Source of the DNA: JBBROS01 sp965213855
Lineage (GTDB): Bacteria; Pseudomonadota; Alphaproteobacteria; Acetobacterales; Acetobacteraceae
Length of the DNA: 64,000 nt
Direction: 5' to 3'
Assembly: GCA_965213855.1 (NCBI GenBank)
Contig: CBDCAA010000008.1
Span: forward strand, 1,302,001-1,366,000
Position 1 is the first letter of the stretch. Each line of letters begins with the position of its first letter. The notes under the pieces were generated by a model. It did not search any database, was not told where the DNA came from, and worked only from the letters and a program-made list of their open reading frames with translations. The position numbers were made by a program, and so were the translations under genes. This document shows positions 8,868 through 17,175 of this stretch, piece after piece.

Positions 8868-9490
8868 CAGCCCTTCTGCACCTGGTCCGGCACCTTCGCG
8901 GCCTGCCTGGCCGTGTGCGCCTTCTCGTCGCCCGGCAACGTCACCATACCCTCCCAAGGTGAGACGAAATCGAAGTTGCGGAAGTCCTGCGTCAGGCTCA
9001 CGGGCTCGTTCACGACCTGCTTGCGCTCGTCGTCCCACCGCACCTCCACATACCCAGTAAGCGGGAAATCCTTCCGGAACGGATGGCCGACGAACCCGTA
9101 ATCGGTCAGGATCCGCCGCAGGTCCGGCTGGCCGTCGAACACGACGCCGAACAGGTCCCACGCTTCACGCTCGAACCAGGTCGCCACTGGCCATAGCGTC
9201 CAGCAGCTCGGGACCGGCGTCGCCTCATCGGTCTGCACGATTACGCGGACGCGGTGGTTCTTCGACACGCTCAGCAGGTTGTAGACCACATCGAAGCGCA
9301 ACGGCCGCTCGGGCCAGTCCACGCCGCACAAGTCCATGAGCTGCTCGCAGGCGAACACCGGGGAGGTCCGCAACGCCTCCAGCAGCTCCAGCAATCGCGG
9401 CCGGTCGCCATGGACCACGAGCTCGTCGTGCTCCATGACCGACCCGGTGGCGCCCGGCAACGCAGCCGCCGCCTCCAGCAGGGCGCGCAT
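8867..9490 (-). CDS. nuoC: NADH-quinone oxidoreductase subunit C
   Basis: 30-kDa-type subunit of the complex I hydrophilic arm, 207 aa from the chosen ATG (MRALLEAAAALPG). It contains the family signature WFEREAWDLFGVVFDGQPDLRRILTDYG (positions roughly 125-150) followed by GHPFRKDFPLTGYVEVRWDD. A GTG three codons upstream overlaps the nuoB stop by eight bases and is an alternative start. It is separate from nuoD, with a small cistron between them. Confidence 0.97.
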   Translation of the reverse strand: MRALLEAAAALPGATGSVMEHDELVVHGDRPRLLELLEALRTSPVFACEQLMDLCGVDWPERPLRFDVVYNLLSVSKNHRVRVIVQTDEATPVPSCWTLWPVATWFEREAWDLFGVVFDGQPDLRRILTDYGFVGHPFRKDFPLTGYVEVRWDDERKQVVNEPVSLTQDFRNFDFVSPWEGMVTLPGDEKAHTARQAAKVPDQVQKG

Positions 9491-9491
9491 C

Positions 9492-10061
9492 TCAGCCACG
9501 GAGGATCGTCCCGGTGCGGCGGATCTTCTTCTGCAGTTGGATGATCCCGTAAACCAGCGCCTCCGCCGTCGGCGGGCAGCCCGGCACATACACGTCGACC
9601 GGCACGATCCGGTCGCAACCGCGAACCACGCTGTAGCTGTAGTGGTAGTAGCCGCCGCCGTTGGCACAGCTGCCCATGCTGATCACCCAACGCGGCTCCG
9701 GCATCTGGTCGTACACCTTGCGCAGCGCCGGGGCCATCTTGTTGGTCAGCGTGCCGGCGACGATCATCACGTCGCTCTGCCGGGGCGAGGCGCGCGGGAT
9801 GACGCCGAACCGGTCGAGGTCGTAGCGCGGCATGTAGGCGTGGATCATCTCCACGGCACAGCAGGCGAGGCCGAACGTCATCGGCCACAGGCTGCCAGTG
9901 CGCGCCCAGTTGACGACCTTGTCGAGGTTCGCGACGACGAAGCCCTTATCGGCAACCTCGCCGGTGATCCCTTTAACGACCGCGTCCTGCTCCGGCCCGG
10001 GCGGCAACGCCTCGCGGTTCCACATCAGGTCGTCGGTCGAGTTCAACTGGGTCGCGCTCAT
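9492..10061 (-). CDS. nuoB: NADH-quinone oxidoreductase subunit B
   Basis: Holds cluster N2, the last iron-sulfur centre before quinone. 189 aa. Ligands are the adjacent pair Cys67-Cys68 (LACCAVEM), Cys132 (SMGSCANGGG) and Cys162 (VPGCPPTAEAL). Starts MSATQLNSTDD, four bases after the nuoA stop. Gene order and sequence leave no doubt. Confidence 0.99.
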   Translation of the reverse strand: MSATQLNSTDDLMWNREALPPGPEQDAVVKGITGEVADKGFVVANLDKVVNWARTGSLWPMTFGLACCAVEMIHAYMPRYDLDRFGVIPRASPRQSDVMIVAGTLTNKMAPALRKVYDQMPEPRWVISMGSCANGGGYYHYSYSVVRGCDRIVPVDVYVPGCPPTAEALVYGIIQLQKKIRRTGTILRG

Positions 10062-10065
10062 GCGA

Positions 10066-10428
10066 CTACTCCCATTCCAAAGCACCCTTGCGCCACTCAT
10101 AGATGAAGCCGACCGTGAGCACCGCAAGGAAGCCGATCATCGAGAGGAAGCCGAACACGCCGATGTCGGCGAGGCTGATCGCCCACGGGAACAAGAAGGC
10201 GACCTCGAGGTCGAAGATGATGAACAGGATTGCGACCAGGTAGAACTTCACGTCGAAGCGGCGCCGCGCATCGTCGAACGGCTCGAACCCGCATTCATAG
10301 GCCGAAAGCTTCTCCGCGTAGGGCTTTTGCCGGGCTGCCAGCATCGATCCACCGACCATGGCGCAGGCGATGAACCCACCGATGCCGAGGAAGACGAGGA
10401 TCGGGAAGTAGTCGGCGAGGATTGGCAT
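10066..10428 (-). CDS. nuoA: NADH-quinone oxidoreductase subunit A
   Basis: Small membrane subunit (120 aa, three helices) and first gene of the nuo operon. Start MPILADYFPIL. The loop AYECGFEPFDDARRRFDVKFY is the conserved NuoA loop carrying the quinone-site Cys, and FDLEVAFLFPWA in helix 2 carries the conserved acidic pair. The operon promoter should lie in the stretch between this start and the tRNA-Asp gene; I could not pick one out with confidence. Confidence 0.98.
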   Translation of the reverse strand: MPILADYFPILVFLGIGGFIACAMVGGSMLAARQKPYAEKLSAYECGFEPFDDARRRFDVKFYLVAILFIIFDLEVAFLFPWAISLADIGVFGFLSMIGFLAVLTVGFIYEWRKGALEWE

Positions 10429-10446
10429 GTCGTTCCTTGTCACGGA

Positions 10447-10463
10447 CCGGGTCGCGGACCCGG
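10447..10463. other. Perfect hairpin just upstream of nuoA
   Basis: Seven-base arms CCGGGTC/GACCCGG around a three-base loop, 19 bases upstream of the nuoA start. It would form in the 5' leader of the nuo transcript. No T-run follows, so it is not a classical terminator. Possible roles are mRNA stability or nothing specific in GC-rich DNA. Confidence 0.35.
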
Positions 10464-10606
10464 CGGCCGAAGGAGCCCGCAGCGGCGGACGCCTGCTGCA
10501 CCGCAGCGGGATTACACCAGCCGGCGCCCACCCGCCATAAGAACCGACGATGGACGTGCCACGCCGAGACACCGGAAGCGGTCAGCCAGCCCCCGGTCCG
10601 GGGCGC

Positions 10607-10683
<77 letters not shown>

Positions 10684-10747
10684 GTAGAGGCAGGGCGCTC
10701 CGTCTAAGGCCCCACCCTGGAGCCGTCAACCCGCGAACGCCGCGTCG

Positions 10748-10822
10748 TGGTGGGCGGTGACGGTTTCGAACCGCCGACCCTCTCGGTGTAAACGAGACGC
10801 TCTACCGCTGAGCTAACCGCCC
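10748..10822 (-). tRNA. tRNA-Val (TAC)
   Basis: Cloverleaf on the minus strand. Acceptor GGGCGGT/ACCGCCC, D arm GCTCAGCGGTAGAGC, anticodon stem TCTCG/CGAGA with loop TTTACAC (anticodon TAC), T arm GGCGGTTCGAAACCGTC. Discriminator A and an encoded CCA are present. Lies 64 bases ahead of tRNA-Asp on the same strand, so the two may share a transcript. Confidence 0.97.
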
Positions 10823-10833
10823 TCCGACGAAAG

Positions 10834-10857
10834 CCCTCTCCCGCGTGCGGGAGAGGG
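10834..10857. repeat. REP-like palindrome (CCCTCTCCCGC motif)
   Basis: Eleven-base perfect arms CCCTCTCCCGC/GCGGGAGAGGG with a two-base loop, followed by TTGGGTGAGGG. This wording matches a palindrome I know as scattered between genes in many proteobacterial genomes. It lies between the lon stop and tRNA-Val. It could double as a transcript-end hairpin, but there is no T-run. I see no second copy in this window. Confidence 0.55.
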
Positions 10858-10905
10858 TTGGGTGAGGGTCAAAGACCACGTGATAACCCCAACCTGGCGG
10901 CCTGC

Positions 10906-13338
10906 CTAATGCGGCAAAGACGCCCCGGGCGCCGGAACTGGCGGCACGACCGGGTCCGCCGGTTCTTCCCATTCGATCGCCTCCGGCTTGCGCGCCAGAG
11001 CCTGGCCGATCACCTCGTCGACGTGCGCCACAGGGATGATCTTCAAATCCCGCTTCACGTTCGCTTCGATCTCGACCAAGTCCTTCTCGTTGTCCTTCGG
11101 GATGAACACGGTCGTGATACCGGCCCGCAACGCCGCCAGCAGCTTTTCCTTCAAGCCGCCGATCGGTAGCACCCGGCCGCGCAAGGTGATCTCGCCCGTC
11201 ATCGCCACGTCGCGCCGGACCGGAATGCCCGTCATGACACTGACGATGCTGGTCGCCATCGCGATGCCGGCAGAGGGTCCATCCTTCGGGGTCGCCCCTT
11301 CCGGCACATGGACGTGGATGTCCCGCTTCTCGAACAAGGTCGGCTTGATGCCGAAACTCTGGGCTCGGCTACGCACGTAGCTGAGCGCGGCCGACACGCT
11401 TTCCTGCATCACGTCGCCCAACTTTCCGGTGTGCTTGATGTTGCCCTTGCCGGGCAGCAGCACGCTCTCGATCGTCAGGATCTCGCCGCCGACCTCCGTC
11501 CAGGCCAACCCTGTGACGACGCCGACCATGTCTTCGGCCTCCGTCTCGCCGTAGCGGAAGCGGCGGACGCCCGCGTATTTCTCCAGGCTCTTGCTGGTAA
11601 TCGAGACCTTCTTGGACTTCTTGGTCACGATCTCCTTCACCGCCTTGCGCGCGACGTTGGCAATCTCCCGCTCCAGGCTGCGGACGCCCGCTTCCCGCGT
11701 GTAGTAACGCACCAGGTCGCGGATCGCGCCCTCATGCAACGACCACTCCTCCGGCTTGAGCCCGTTCGCCTCGGCTTGCTTGGCCACCAAGTGGCGCTTG
11801 GCGATCTCGACCTTCTCGTCCTCGGTATAACCGGGGATGCGGATGATCTCCATCCGATCCAGCAGTGGCTGCGGCATGCGCAGGCTGTTGGCCGTGGTCA
11901 CGAACATCACATCCGACAGATCGTAGTCGACCTCGAGGTAATGGTCCGCGAACGTCGCATTCTGCTCGGGGTCCAGAACCTCCAGCAACGCGCTCGACGG
12001 GTCGCCGCGCCAGTCCGCGCCCAACTTGTCGATCTCGTCCAGCAGGAACAACGGGTTGGACGTCTTGGCCTTCTTCATGCCCTGCACGACCTTGCCGGGC
12101 ATCGAGCCGATATAGGTTCGGCGATGGCCGCGAACCTCCGCCTCGTCCCGCACGCCGCCAAGCGACATGCGTACGAAGTTCCGGCCCGTGGCCTTCGCGA
12201 TCGACTTGCCGAGCGACGTCTTGCCGACACCAGGCGGCCCGACGAGGCACAGGATGGGACCACGGATCTTCGGGCTGCGCGACTGCACCGCCAAATACTC
12301 GATGATCCGTTCCTTGACCTTCTCGAGCCCATAATGGTCGGCGTTCAGCATTGCCTCGGCGGCGGTGACGTCATTGCTGATCTTGCTGCGCTTCTTCCAC
12401 GGGATCGACAGCATCCAGTCGAGGTAATTGCGCACCACGGTCGCCTCCGCCGACATCGGGCTCATGGTCTTGAGCTTCTTCAGCTCCGCCATGGCCTTGT
12501 CGCGGGCTTCCTTGGTGAACTTGGTCTTCTTGATCCGGTCCTCGAGCTCGGCCGCCTCGTCCCGCCCGTCCTCGCCTTCGCCCAACTCCTTCTGGATCGC
12601 CTTAAGTTGCTCGTTCAGATAGTACTCGCGCTGGGTCTTCTCCATTTGCCGCTTCACGCGGTTCCGGATCCGCTTCTCAACCTGCAGCACGCCGATCTCG
12701 CTCTCCATATGCGCGAACACGCGCTCGAGCCGCTCGCCGACGCGGGCCGATTCCAGCAGTTCCTGCTTTTCGGCGATCTTGAGGTTCAAGTGCGCGGAGA
12801 TGGTGTCCGCCAGCTTCGACGGTTCCTCGATCTGGTTCAGGCTGACCAGCACCTCGGGCGCAATCTTCTTGTTGAGCTTGATATACTGCTCGAACTGCGT
12901 GACCACTGTCCGGCCAAGCGCTTCCAATTCCTTCTCGTCCCCGCCCTCGTCCGGCAGCGGCATCACGGTGGACTCGAAATAGGCTTCCGTCTCGGTGAAA
13001 GCGGCAATGCTCGCGCGACGGCTTCCTTCCACCAGCACCTTCACCGTCCCGTCCGGCAGTTTGAGGAGCTGGAGGATCGTCGACACGGTGCCGACGCGGT
13101 ATATGTCATCGGCCGCAGGCTCGTCCTGTGCCGCGTTGCGCTGCGCCACCAGCAGGATCTGCTTGTCGTCCTTCATGACCGCTTCAAGCGCGCGGACTGA
13201 CTTCTCCCGCCCGACGAACAACGGCACGATCATGTGCGGGAACACGACGATGTCGCGAAGCGGGAGCACAGCCATCGTCTCGGTGGATTGACGCTCGCTC
13301 TGTTGGCGCGGCTCGGGTGCCCGGGGTGACTTGGTCAT
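10906..13338 (-). CDS. lon: Lon ATP-dependent protease
   Basis: Cytoplasmic AAA+ serine protease (810 aa) that degrades misfolded and regulatory proteins. Order: N-terminal LON substrate domain (TMAVLPLRDIVVFPHMIVPLF), a helical region, the AAA+ module with Walker A GPPGVGKT and Walker B FLLDEIDKLG, then the protease domain. The catalytic Ser is in KDGPSAGIAMAT and the paired Lys in PIGGLKEKLLAA. About 20 extra residues precede the usual N-terminus. A strong AAGGAGG ribosome site precedes the ATG. Lies downstream of clpP-clpX in the same direction, a common alphaproteobacterial order. Confidence 0.99.
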   Translation of the reverse strand: MTKSPRAPEPRQQSERQSTETMAVLPLRDIVVFPHMIVPLFVGREKSVRALEAVMKDDKQILLVAQRNAAQDEPAADDIYRVGTVSTILQLLKLPDGTVKVLVEGSRRASIAAFTETEAYFESTVMPLPDEGGDEKELEALGRTVVTQFEQYIKLNKKIAPEVLVSLNQIEEPSKLADTISAHLNLKIAEKQELLESARVGERLERVFAHMESEIGVLQVEKRIRNRVKRQMEKTQREYYLNEQLKAIQKELGEGEDGRDEAAELEDRIKKTKFTKEARDKAMAELKKLKTMSPMSAEATVVRNYLDWMLSIPWKKRSKISNDVTAAEAMLNADHYGLEKVKERIIEYLAVQSRSPKIRGPILCLVGPPGVGKTSLGKSIAKATGRNFVRMSLGGVRDEAEVRGHRRTYIGSMPGKVVQGMKKAKTSNPLFLLDEIDKLGADWRGDPSSALLEVLDPEQNATFADHYLEVDYDLSDVMFVTTANSLRMPQPLLDRMEIIRIPGYTEDEKVEIAKRHLVAKQAEANGLKPEEWSLHEGAIRDLVRYYTREAGVRSLEREIANVARKAVKEIVTKKSKKVSITSKSLEKYAGVRRFRYGETEAEDMVGVVTGLAWTEVGGEILTIESVLLPGKGNIKHTGKLGDVMQESVSAALSYVRSRAQSFGIKPTLFEKRDIHVHVPEGATPKDGPSAGIAMATSIVSVMTGIPVRRDVAMTGEITLRGRVLPIGGLKEKLLAALRAGITTVFIPKDNEKDLVEIEANVKRDLKIIPVAHVDEVIGQALARKPEAIEWEEPADPVVPPVPAPGASLPH

Positions 13339-13365
13339 AGGACCTCCTTAAAGGACAGTCTGCCG

Positions 13366-13392
13366 CCGGGTACCCAATCTTGGCGTACCCGG
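13366..13392 (-). terminator. Hairpin between clpX and lon
   Basis: Eight-base perfect arms CCGGGTAC/GTACCCGG around an 11-base loop, after the clpX stop and about 30 bases before the lon start. There is no T-run, so it may be a weak or factor-dependent terminator, or a processing or stability hairpin in a clpX-lon transcript. Confidence 0.35.
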
Positions 13393-13478
13393 GACGTGTC
13401 CTGCACATATCGGCACGAGCGTCTCGGTCAGCAAGGTGGAACGCCGGCCTCGGCCTGGACCGGCGGAACTAAACGGGC

Positions 13479-14732
13479 TCAGGCCGAACCCTCGGCCCGC
13501 TCCTTCCCATACGTATACAACGGGTTCGCGCGGGCCTCGGCCACCTCGCGGTTGATCGTCACCTCTTCGACCCCGTCGAGCCCCGGCAGCTCGAACATGG
13601 TCGACAGGAGGATCGACTCCATGATCGACCGAAGGCCGCGCGCGCCGGTCTTCCGGGCGATCGCCCGGGTGGCAACCGACTTCAGCGCATCTTCGGTAAA
13701 GGACAGCTTGACGCCCTCCATCTCGAACAGCCGCGCATATTGCTTCGACAAGGCGTTCTTCGGCTTGGTCAGGATCTCCATCAGCGCCGCTTCGTCGAGG
13801 TCCTCGAGCGTGGCGACCACCGGCAAGCGGCCGATGAACTCGGGGATCAGCCCGAACTTCAGCAGGTCCTCCGGCTCCGTCTCGCGCAGGATTGCGCCTG
13901 TCCGCCGCTCGTCCGGGTTCCGCACCTCGGCCCCGTAGCCGATCCCCGAGCCCTTGCCGCGCGAGCCGATGATCTTCTCGAGGCCGGAAAACGCGCCGCC
14001 GCAGATGAATAGGATGTTCGTCGTGTCGACTTGGAGGAACTCCTGCTGCGGGTGCTTTCGCCCGCCCTGGGGCGGCACGGACGCGACCGTGCCCTCCATG
14101 ATCTTCAACAACGCCTGCTGTACGCCCTCCCCGCTCACATCGCGCGTGATGCTCGGATTGTCCGATTTGCGGCTGATCTTGTCGACCTCGTCGATATAGA
14201 CGATGCCGCGCTGCGCCCGTTCCACGTTGTAATCGGCCGACTGCAGCAGCTTGAGGATGATGTTCTCGACATCCTCGCCCACATACCCGGCCTCGGTCAG
14301 CGTCGTCGCATCCGCCATGGTGAACGGCACGTCGAGGATCCGCGCCAGCGTCTGTGCCAACAGCGTCTTGCCCGAGCCGGTGGGGCCGACGAGCAGGATG
14401 TTGGACTTGGCGATCTCGACGTCGTTGTTCTTGGCGCCGTGGGCGAGGCGCTTGTAGTGGTTGTGGACGGCGACGCTCAAGACCTTCTTAGCGTGGCTTT
14501 GGCCGATGACATAGTCATCCAAAACCTTGCAAATCTCCTTGGGCGTCGGAACCCCGTCGCGCGACTTCACGAGGTGCGTCTTGTGCTCCTCGCGGATGAT
14601 GTCCATGCACAATTCGACGCATTCGTCGCAGATGAACACGGTCGGCCCGGCAATCAGCTTCCGCACCTCATGCTGCGATTTGCCGCAAAACGAGCAATAC
14701 AAGGTGTTCTTAGAATCGGGAGACTTGCCCAT
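13479..14732 (-). CDS. clpX: ATP-dependent Clp protease ATP-binding subunit ClpX
   Basis: AAA+ unfoldase that feeds substrates to ClpP (417 aa). The N-terminal zinc finger uses Cys13, Cys16, Cys35 and Cys38; Walker A GPTGSGKT is at 116-123; Walker B is IVYIDEVDKI; the RKH pore loop (GGRKHPQQEF) is present. The start MGKSPDSKNTLYC fits the family; a longer frame upstream does not. Encoded downstream of clpP with a gap of about 175 bases, so it may have its own promoter. Confidence 0.99.
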   Translation of the reverse strand: MGKSPDSKNTLYCSFCGKSQHEVRKLIAGPTVFICDECVELCMDIIREEHKTHLVKSRDGVPTPKEICKVLDDYVIGQSHAKKVLSVAVHNHYKRLAHGAKNNDVEIAKSNILLVGPTGSGKTLLAQTLARILDVPFTMADATTLTEAGYVGEDVENIILKLLQSADYNVERAQRGIVYIDEVDKISRKSDNPSITRDVSGEGVQQALLKIMEGTVASVPPQGGRKHPQQEFLQVDTTNILFICGGAFSGLEKIIGSRGKGSGIGYGAEVRNPDERRTGAILRETEPEDLLKFGLIPEFIGRLPVVATLEDLDEAALMEILTKPKNALSKQYARLFEMEGVKLSFTEDALKSVATRAIARKTGARGLRSIMESILLSTMFELPGLDGVEEVTINREVAEARANPLYTYGKERAEGSA

Positions 14733-14908
14733 GCCTACTCCAGCCCCGCAACGATGGGGAACGTCCTGCAAATTAGACCCGACTTCTGCCCCGGACAAGC
14801 GTTTGGCCGTCAGGGACGACGCTGAAGGATGCAAGACATAGGCCTCCACCGCCCCGGCGCAAGCGAAGACCGGTTCGGCTCGGGCCTATGGCTGCGGTCG
14901 CGGCTGCC

Positions 14909-15550
14909 TCAGCTCTTCCCGTTCTCCGAGGCGGTTGCCGGGCGCTGATCGACGACCTGGTCGACAAGCCCGAAATCCCGCGCCTCCTCGGCCGACATAT
15001 ACGTGTCGCGCTCCAGCTTCGACTCGATCATCGAAAGCTCCTGCCCGGTGTGCTTCACGTAGATCTCGTTCAACCGCTTGCGCAATGTCAGGATCTCACG
15101 GGCCTGGATCTCGATGTCGGTCGCCTGGCCCTGCGCGCCGCCGCTGGGCTGATGGATCATCACCCGCGCATTCGGCGTACAATACCGCTTGTCCTTGGCG
15201 CCGGCGCAGAGCAGCAGGCTGCCCATGCTCGCGGCCTGGCCGATGCACAGCGTGCTGACCGGGCTGCGGATGTACTGCATGGTGTCGTAGATCGCGAGCC
15301 CAGCCGACACGACGCCACCCGGGCTGTTGATGTAGAAGCTGATATCCTTGGCCGGGTTCTCACTCTCCAGGAACAGGAGCTGAGCGCAGATCAACGACGA
15401 CACCTCGTCGTAAACCGCGCCGGTCAGGAAGACGATCCGCTCCTTCAATAGGCGGGAATAGATGTCGAACGCCCGCTCGCCGCGCGCGGTCTGCTCGACC
15501 ACCATCGGGACCAGGCCGGCGTAAACCTCGGCGGGACTACGATCCCTCAT
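14909..15550 (-). CDS. clpP: ATP-dependent Clp protease proteolytic subunit ClpP
   Basis: Serine protease subunit forming the ClpP barrel that works with ClpX (213 aa). The catalytic triad is Ser108 (GQAASMGS), His133 (MIHQPSGG) and Asp182 (LERDTYMS). The N-terminus (MRDRSPAEVYAGLVPMVVEQ) is the normal short propeptide region. Lies between tig and clpX, the common tig-clpP-clpX-lon order. Confidence 0.99.
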   Translation of the reverse strand: MRDRSPAEVYAGLVPMVVEQTARGERAFDIYSRLLKERIVFLTGAVYDEVSSLICAQLLFLESENPAKDISFYINSPGGVVSAGLAIYDTMQYIRSPVSTLCIGQAASMGSLLLCAGAKDKRYCTPNARVMIHQPSGGAQGQATDIEIQAREILTLRKRLNEIYVKHTGQELSMIESKLERDTYMSAEEARDFGLVDQVVDQRPATASENGKS

Positions 15551-15653
15551 TCTCTCTATCCTCTCTCTGTCCGCATCCTAAGATGGGACGATTACGAAAG
15601 TCTTGCACTCCCCGCCGATCACCCGGGGGTGCCCCGGGAATGCCCCGCGGATG

Positions 15654-16994
15654 TCAGGCAGCCGCCGGCGCCGTCTCCGGCTCGGCCGACAGCTCGTCCG
15701 GCGAGACGACCTTCTCCTCCACCTTCGCCAACTCGAGAATGAAGTCGATCACCTTCTCCTCGTAGATCGGTCCCCGCAGCCCGTCCGCCGCCTGCGGGTT
15801 CTTGCGGAAGAAGTCCATCACCGCCGTCTCCTGCCCAGGGTAACGCGCCGCCTCGGCCCGCATCGCCCGGGTCAGCTCGTCGGGCTGCACCTGAATCCCG
15901 TTCGCCCGCCCGATCTCGCTCAGCAGCAATCCCAGGCGCACCCGGCGCTCGGCGATCGGCCGGTACTCCGCCTTCAGCGTCGCCTCGTCCTTGCCCTTAT
16001 CCTCCTCGTCGAGCTTGCCTTCCTTTAGGTCGCTCTCGACGCGGGCCCAGATCTGGTCGAACTCGGCCGCCACCATGCTCGGCGGCACCTCGAACGACGC
16101 CTGCTTCGAGAGCGCATCCAGCAGGTCGCGCTTGATCCGCATCCGGCTGATGCCATCGAACTCCCGCTGGATTTGCGACGTCACAGCGGCCCGCAGCTCC
16201 TCCAGGTTCTCGAAGCCGATCGCCGTCGCCAGCGCCTCGTCCACCTCGGCGGGCTTCGGCTGCTCCAGCGTCTTGGCGACCAGGTCGAACGTCGCCGCCT
16301 TACCGGCCAGTTCCTTGGCGTGATATTCCGACGGGAACGTCACATGGATCTGGCGCTCCTCGCCGGGCTTCATGCCCTCCATCCCTTCCCAGAAGCCAGG
16401 GATGAAGCCGGCTCCGCCGAGCTTGACCGCCATGTCCGCCCCCGTCCCGCCCGGAAACGGCACGCCGTCGACCTTGCCCACGAAATCCACCGTCAGCGTG
16501 TCGCCGGGCTGTGCGCCGCGATCCTCGGTGATGGGCTCCCGGCCCTCCTGCCGCGACGCGATCTCCGCCAGTGCCTTGTCCACCTGATCGGCCGCCGGCA
16601 GGGCCTTGAACCGCGCGAGCTGCAAGCCGGCGAAGTCCGGCATCGCGATCTCTGGCAGCAACTCGACCTCGAGGCTGAACTCCAGGTCGTGCTCGTTCTC
16701 CGGAAGCTGCTTCACATCCACCTTCGGCTGCCCGGCCGGGCGAAGGCCCCGTTCCTCCAGCACCTGCTGCGTCGCATCCTGCACGCTCTCCTCCAGCACC
16801 TCGGCCATGACCGCCGTGCCGTACCGCTGCTTGACGATGCTGGCCGGCACCTTGCCCGGCCGGAAGCCCGGGAGCTTGATCGTCTTGCTGATCTCCCCCA
16901 GCTTGGCGCTGCGCTTCTCCTCGATGGCCGACATCGGGACGGTGATGGCGAACCCACGCCGCAGGCCGTCGGAGAGCGTCTCGGTCACGTTCAT
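15654..16994 (-). CDS. tig: Trigger factor
   Basis: Ribosome-bound chaperone with peptidyl-prolyl isomerase activity (446 aa). The N-terminal ribosome-binding domain has the signature GFRPGKVPASIVKQRYG around residues 44-60. A FKBP-type domain follows (DTLTVDFVGKVDGVPFPGG), then the helical substrate-cradle domain. It is first in the tig-clpP-clpX-lon series, with tRNA-Leu just upstream on the same strand. Confidence 0.98.
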   Translation of the reverse strand: MNVTETLSDGLRRGFAITVPMSAIEEKRSAKLGEISKTIKLPGFRPGKVPASIVKQRYGTAVMAEVLEESVQDATQQVLEERGLRPAGQPKVDVKQLPENEHDLEFSLEVELLPEIAMPDFAGLQLARFKALPAADQVDKALAEIASRQEGREPITEDRGAQPGDTLTVDFVGKVDGVPFPGGTGADMAVKLGGAGFIPGFWEGMEGMKPGEERQIHVTFPSEYHAKELAGKAATFDLVAKTLEQPKPAEVDEALATAIGFENLEELRAAVTSQIQREFDGISRMRIKRDLLDALSKQASFEVPPSMVAAEFDQIWARVESDLKEGKLDEEDKGKDEATLKAEYRPIAERRVRLGLLLSEIGRANGIQVQPDELTRAMRAEAARYPGQETAVMDFFRKNPQAADGLRGPIYEEKVIDFILELAKVEEKVVSPDELSAEPETAPAAA

Positions 16995-17016
16995 GGAGGG
17001 GTCCTATTCTGGCCAG

Positions 17017-17101
17017 TGGTGCGGGCGGAGGGACTTGAACCCCCATGGCTTGCGCCACCAGATCCTAAGTCTGGCGTGTCTACCAATTTCACCACGCCCG
17101 C
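17017..17101 (-). tRNA. tRNA-Leu (TAG)
   Basis: Class II cloverleaf with a long variable arm on the minus strand. Acceptor GCGGGCG/CGCCCGC, anticodon stem CCAGA/TCTGG with loop CTTAGGA (anticodon TAG), T arm GGGGGTTCAAGTCCCTC. Discriminator A and an encoded CCA are present. It ends 22 bases before the tig start and is transcribed the same way. Confidence 0.97.
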
Positions 17102-17175
17102 CGGCATGTGAAGCAAGGCGCGGCGTGTAGCGCATGGGGGGTGGAGCGGCAAGGCGGCGCCCCTCGACCGTGCCG

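Noticed and set aside
10591..10603. CCCCGG/CCGGGG palindrome after tRNA-Asp as a terminator
   Set aside because: The arms leave almost no loop and no T-run follows; mentioned only in the tRNA entry.
11308..13200. 630-codon frame antisense to lon
   Set aside because: No family resemblance; lon is complete on the other strand.
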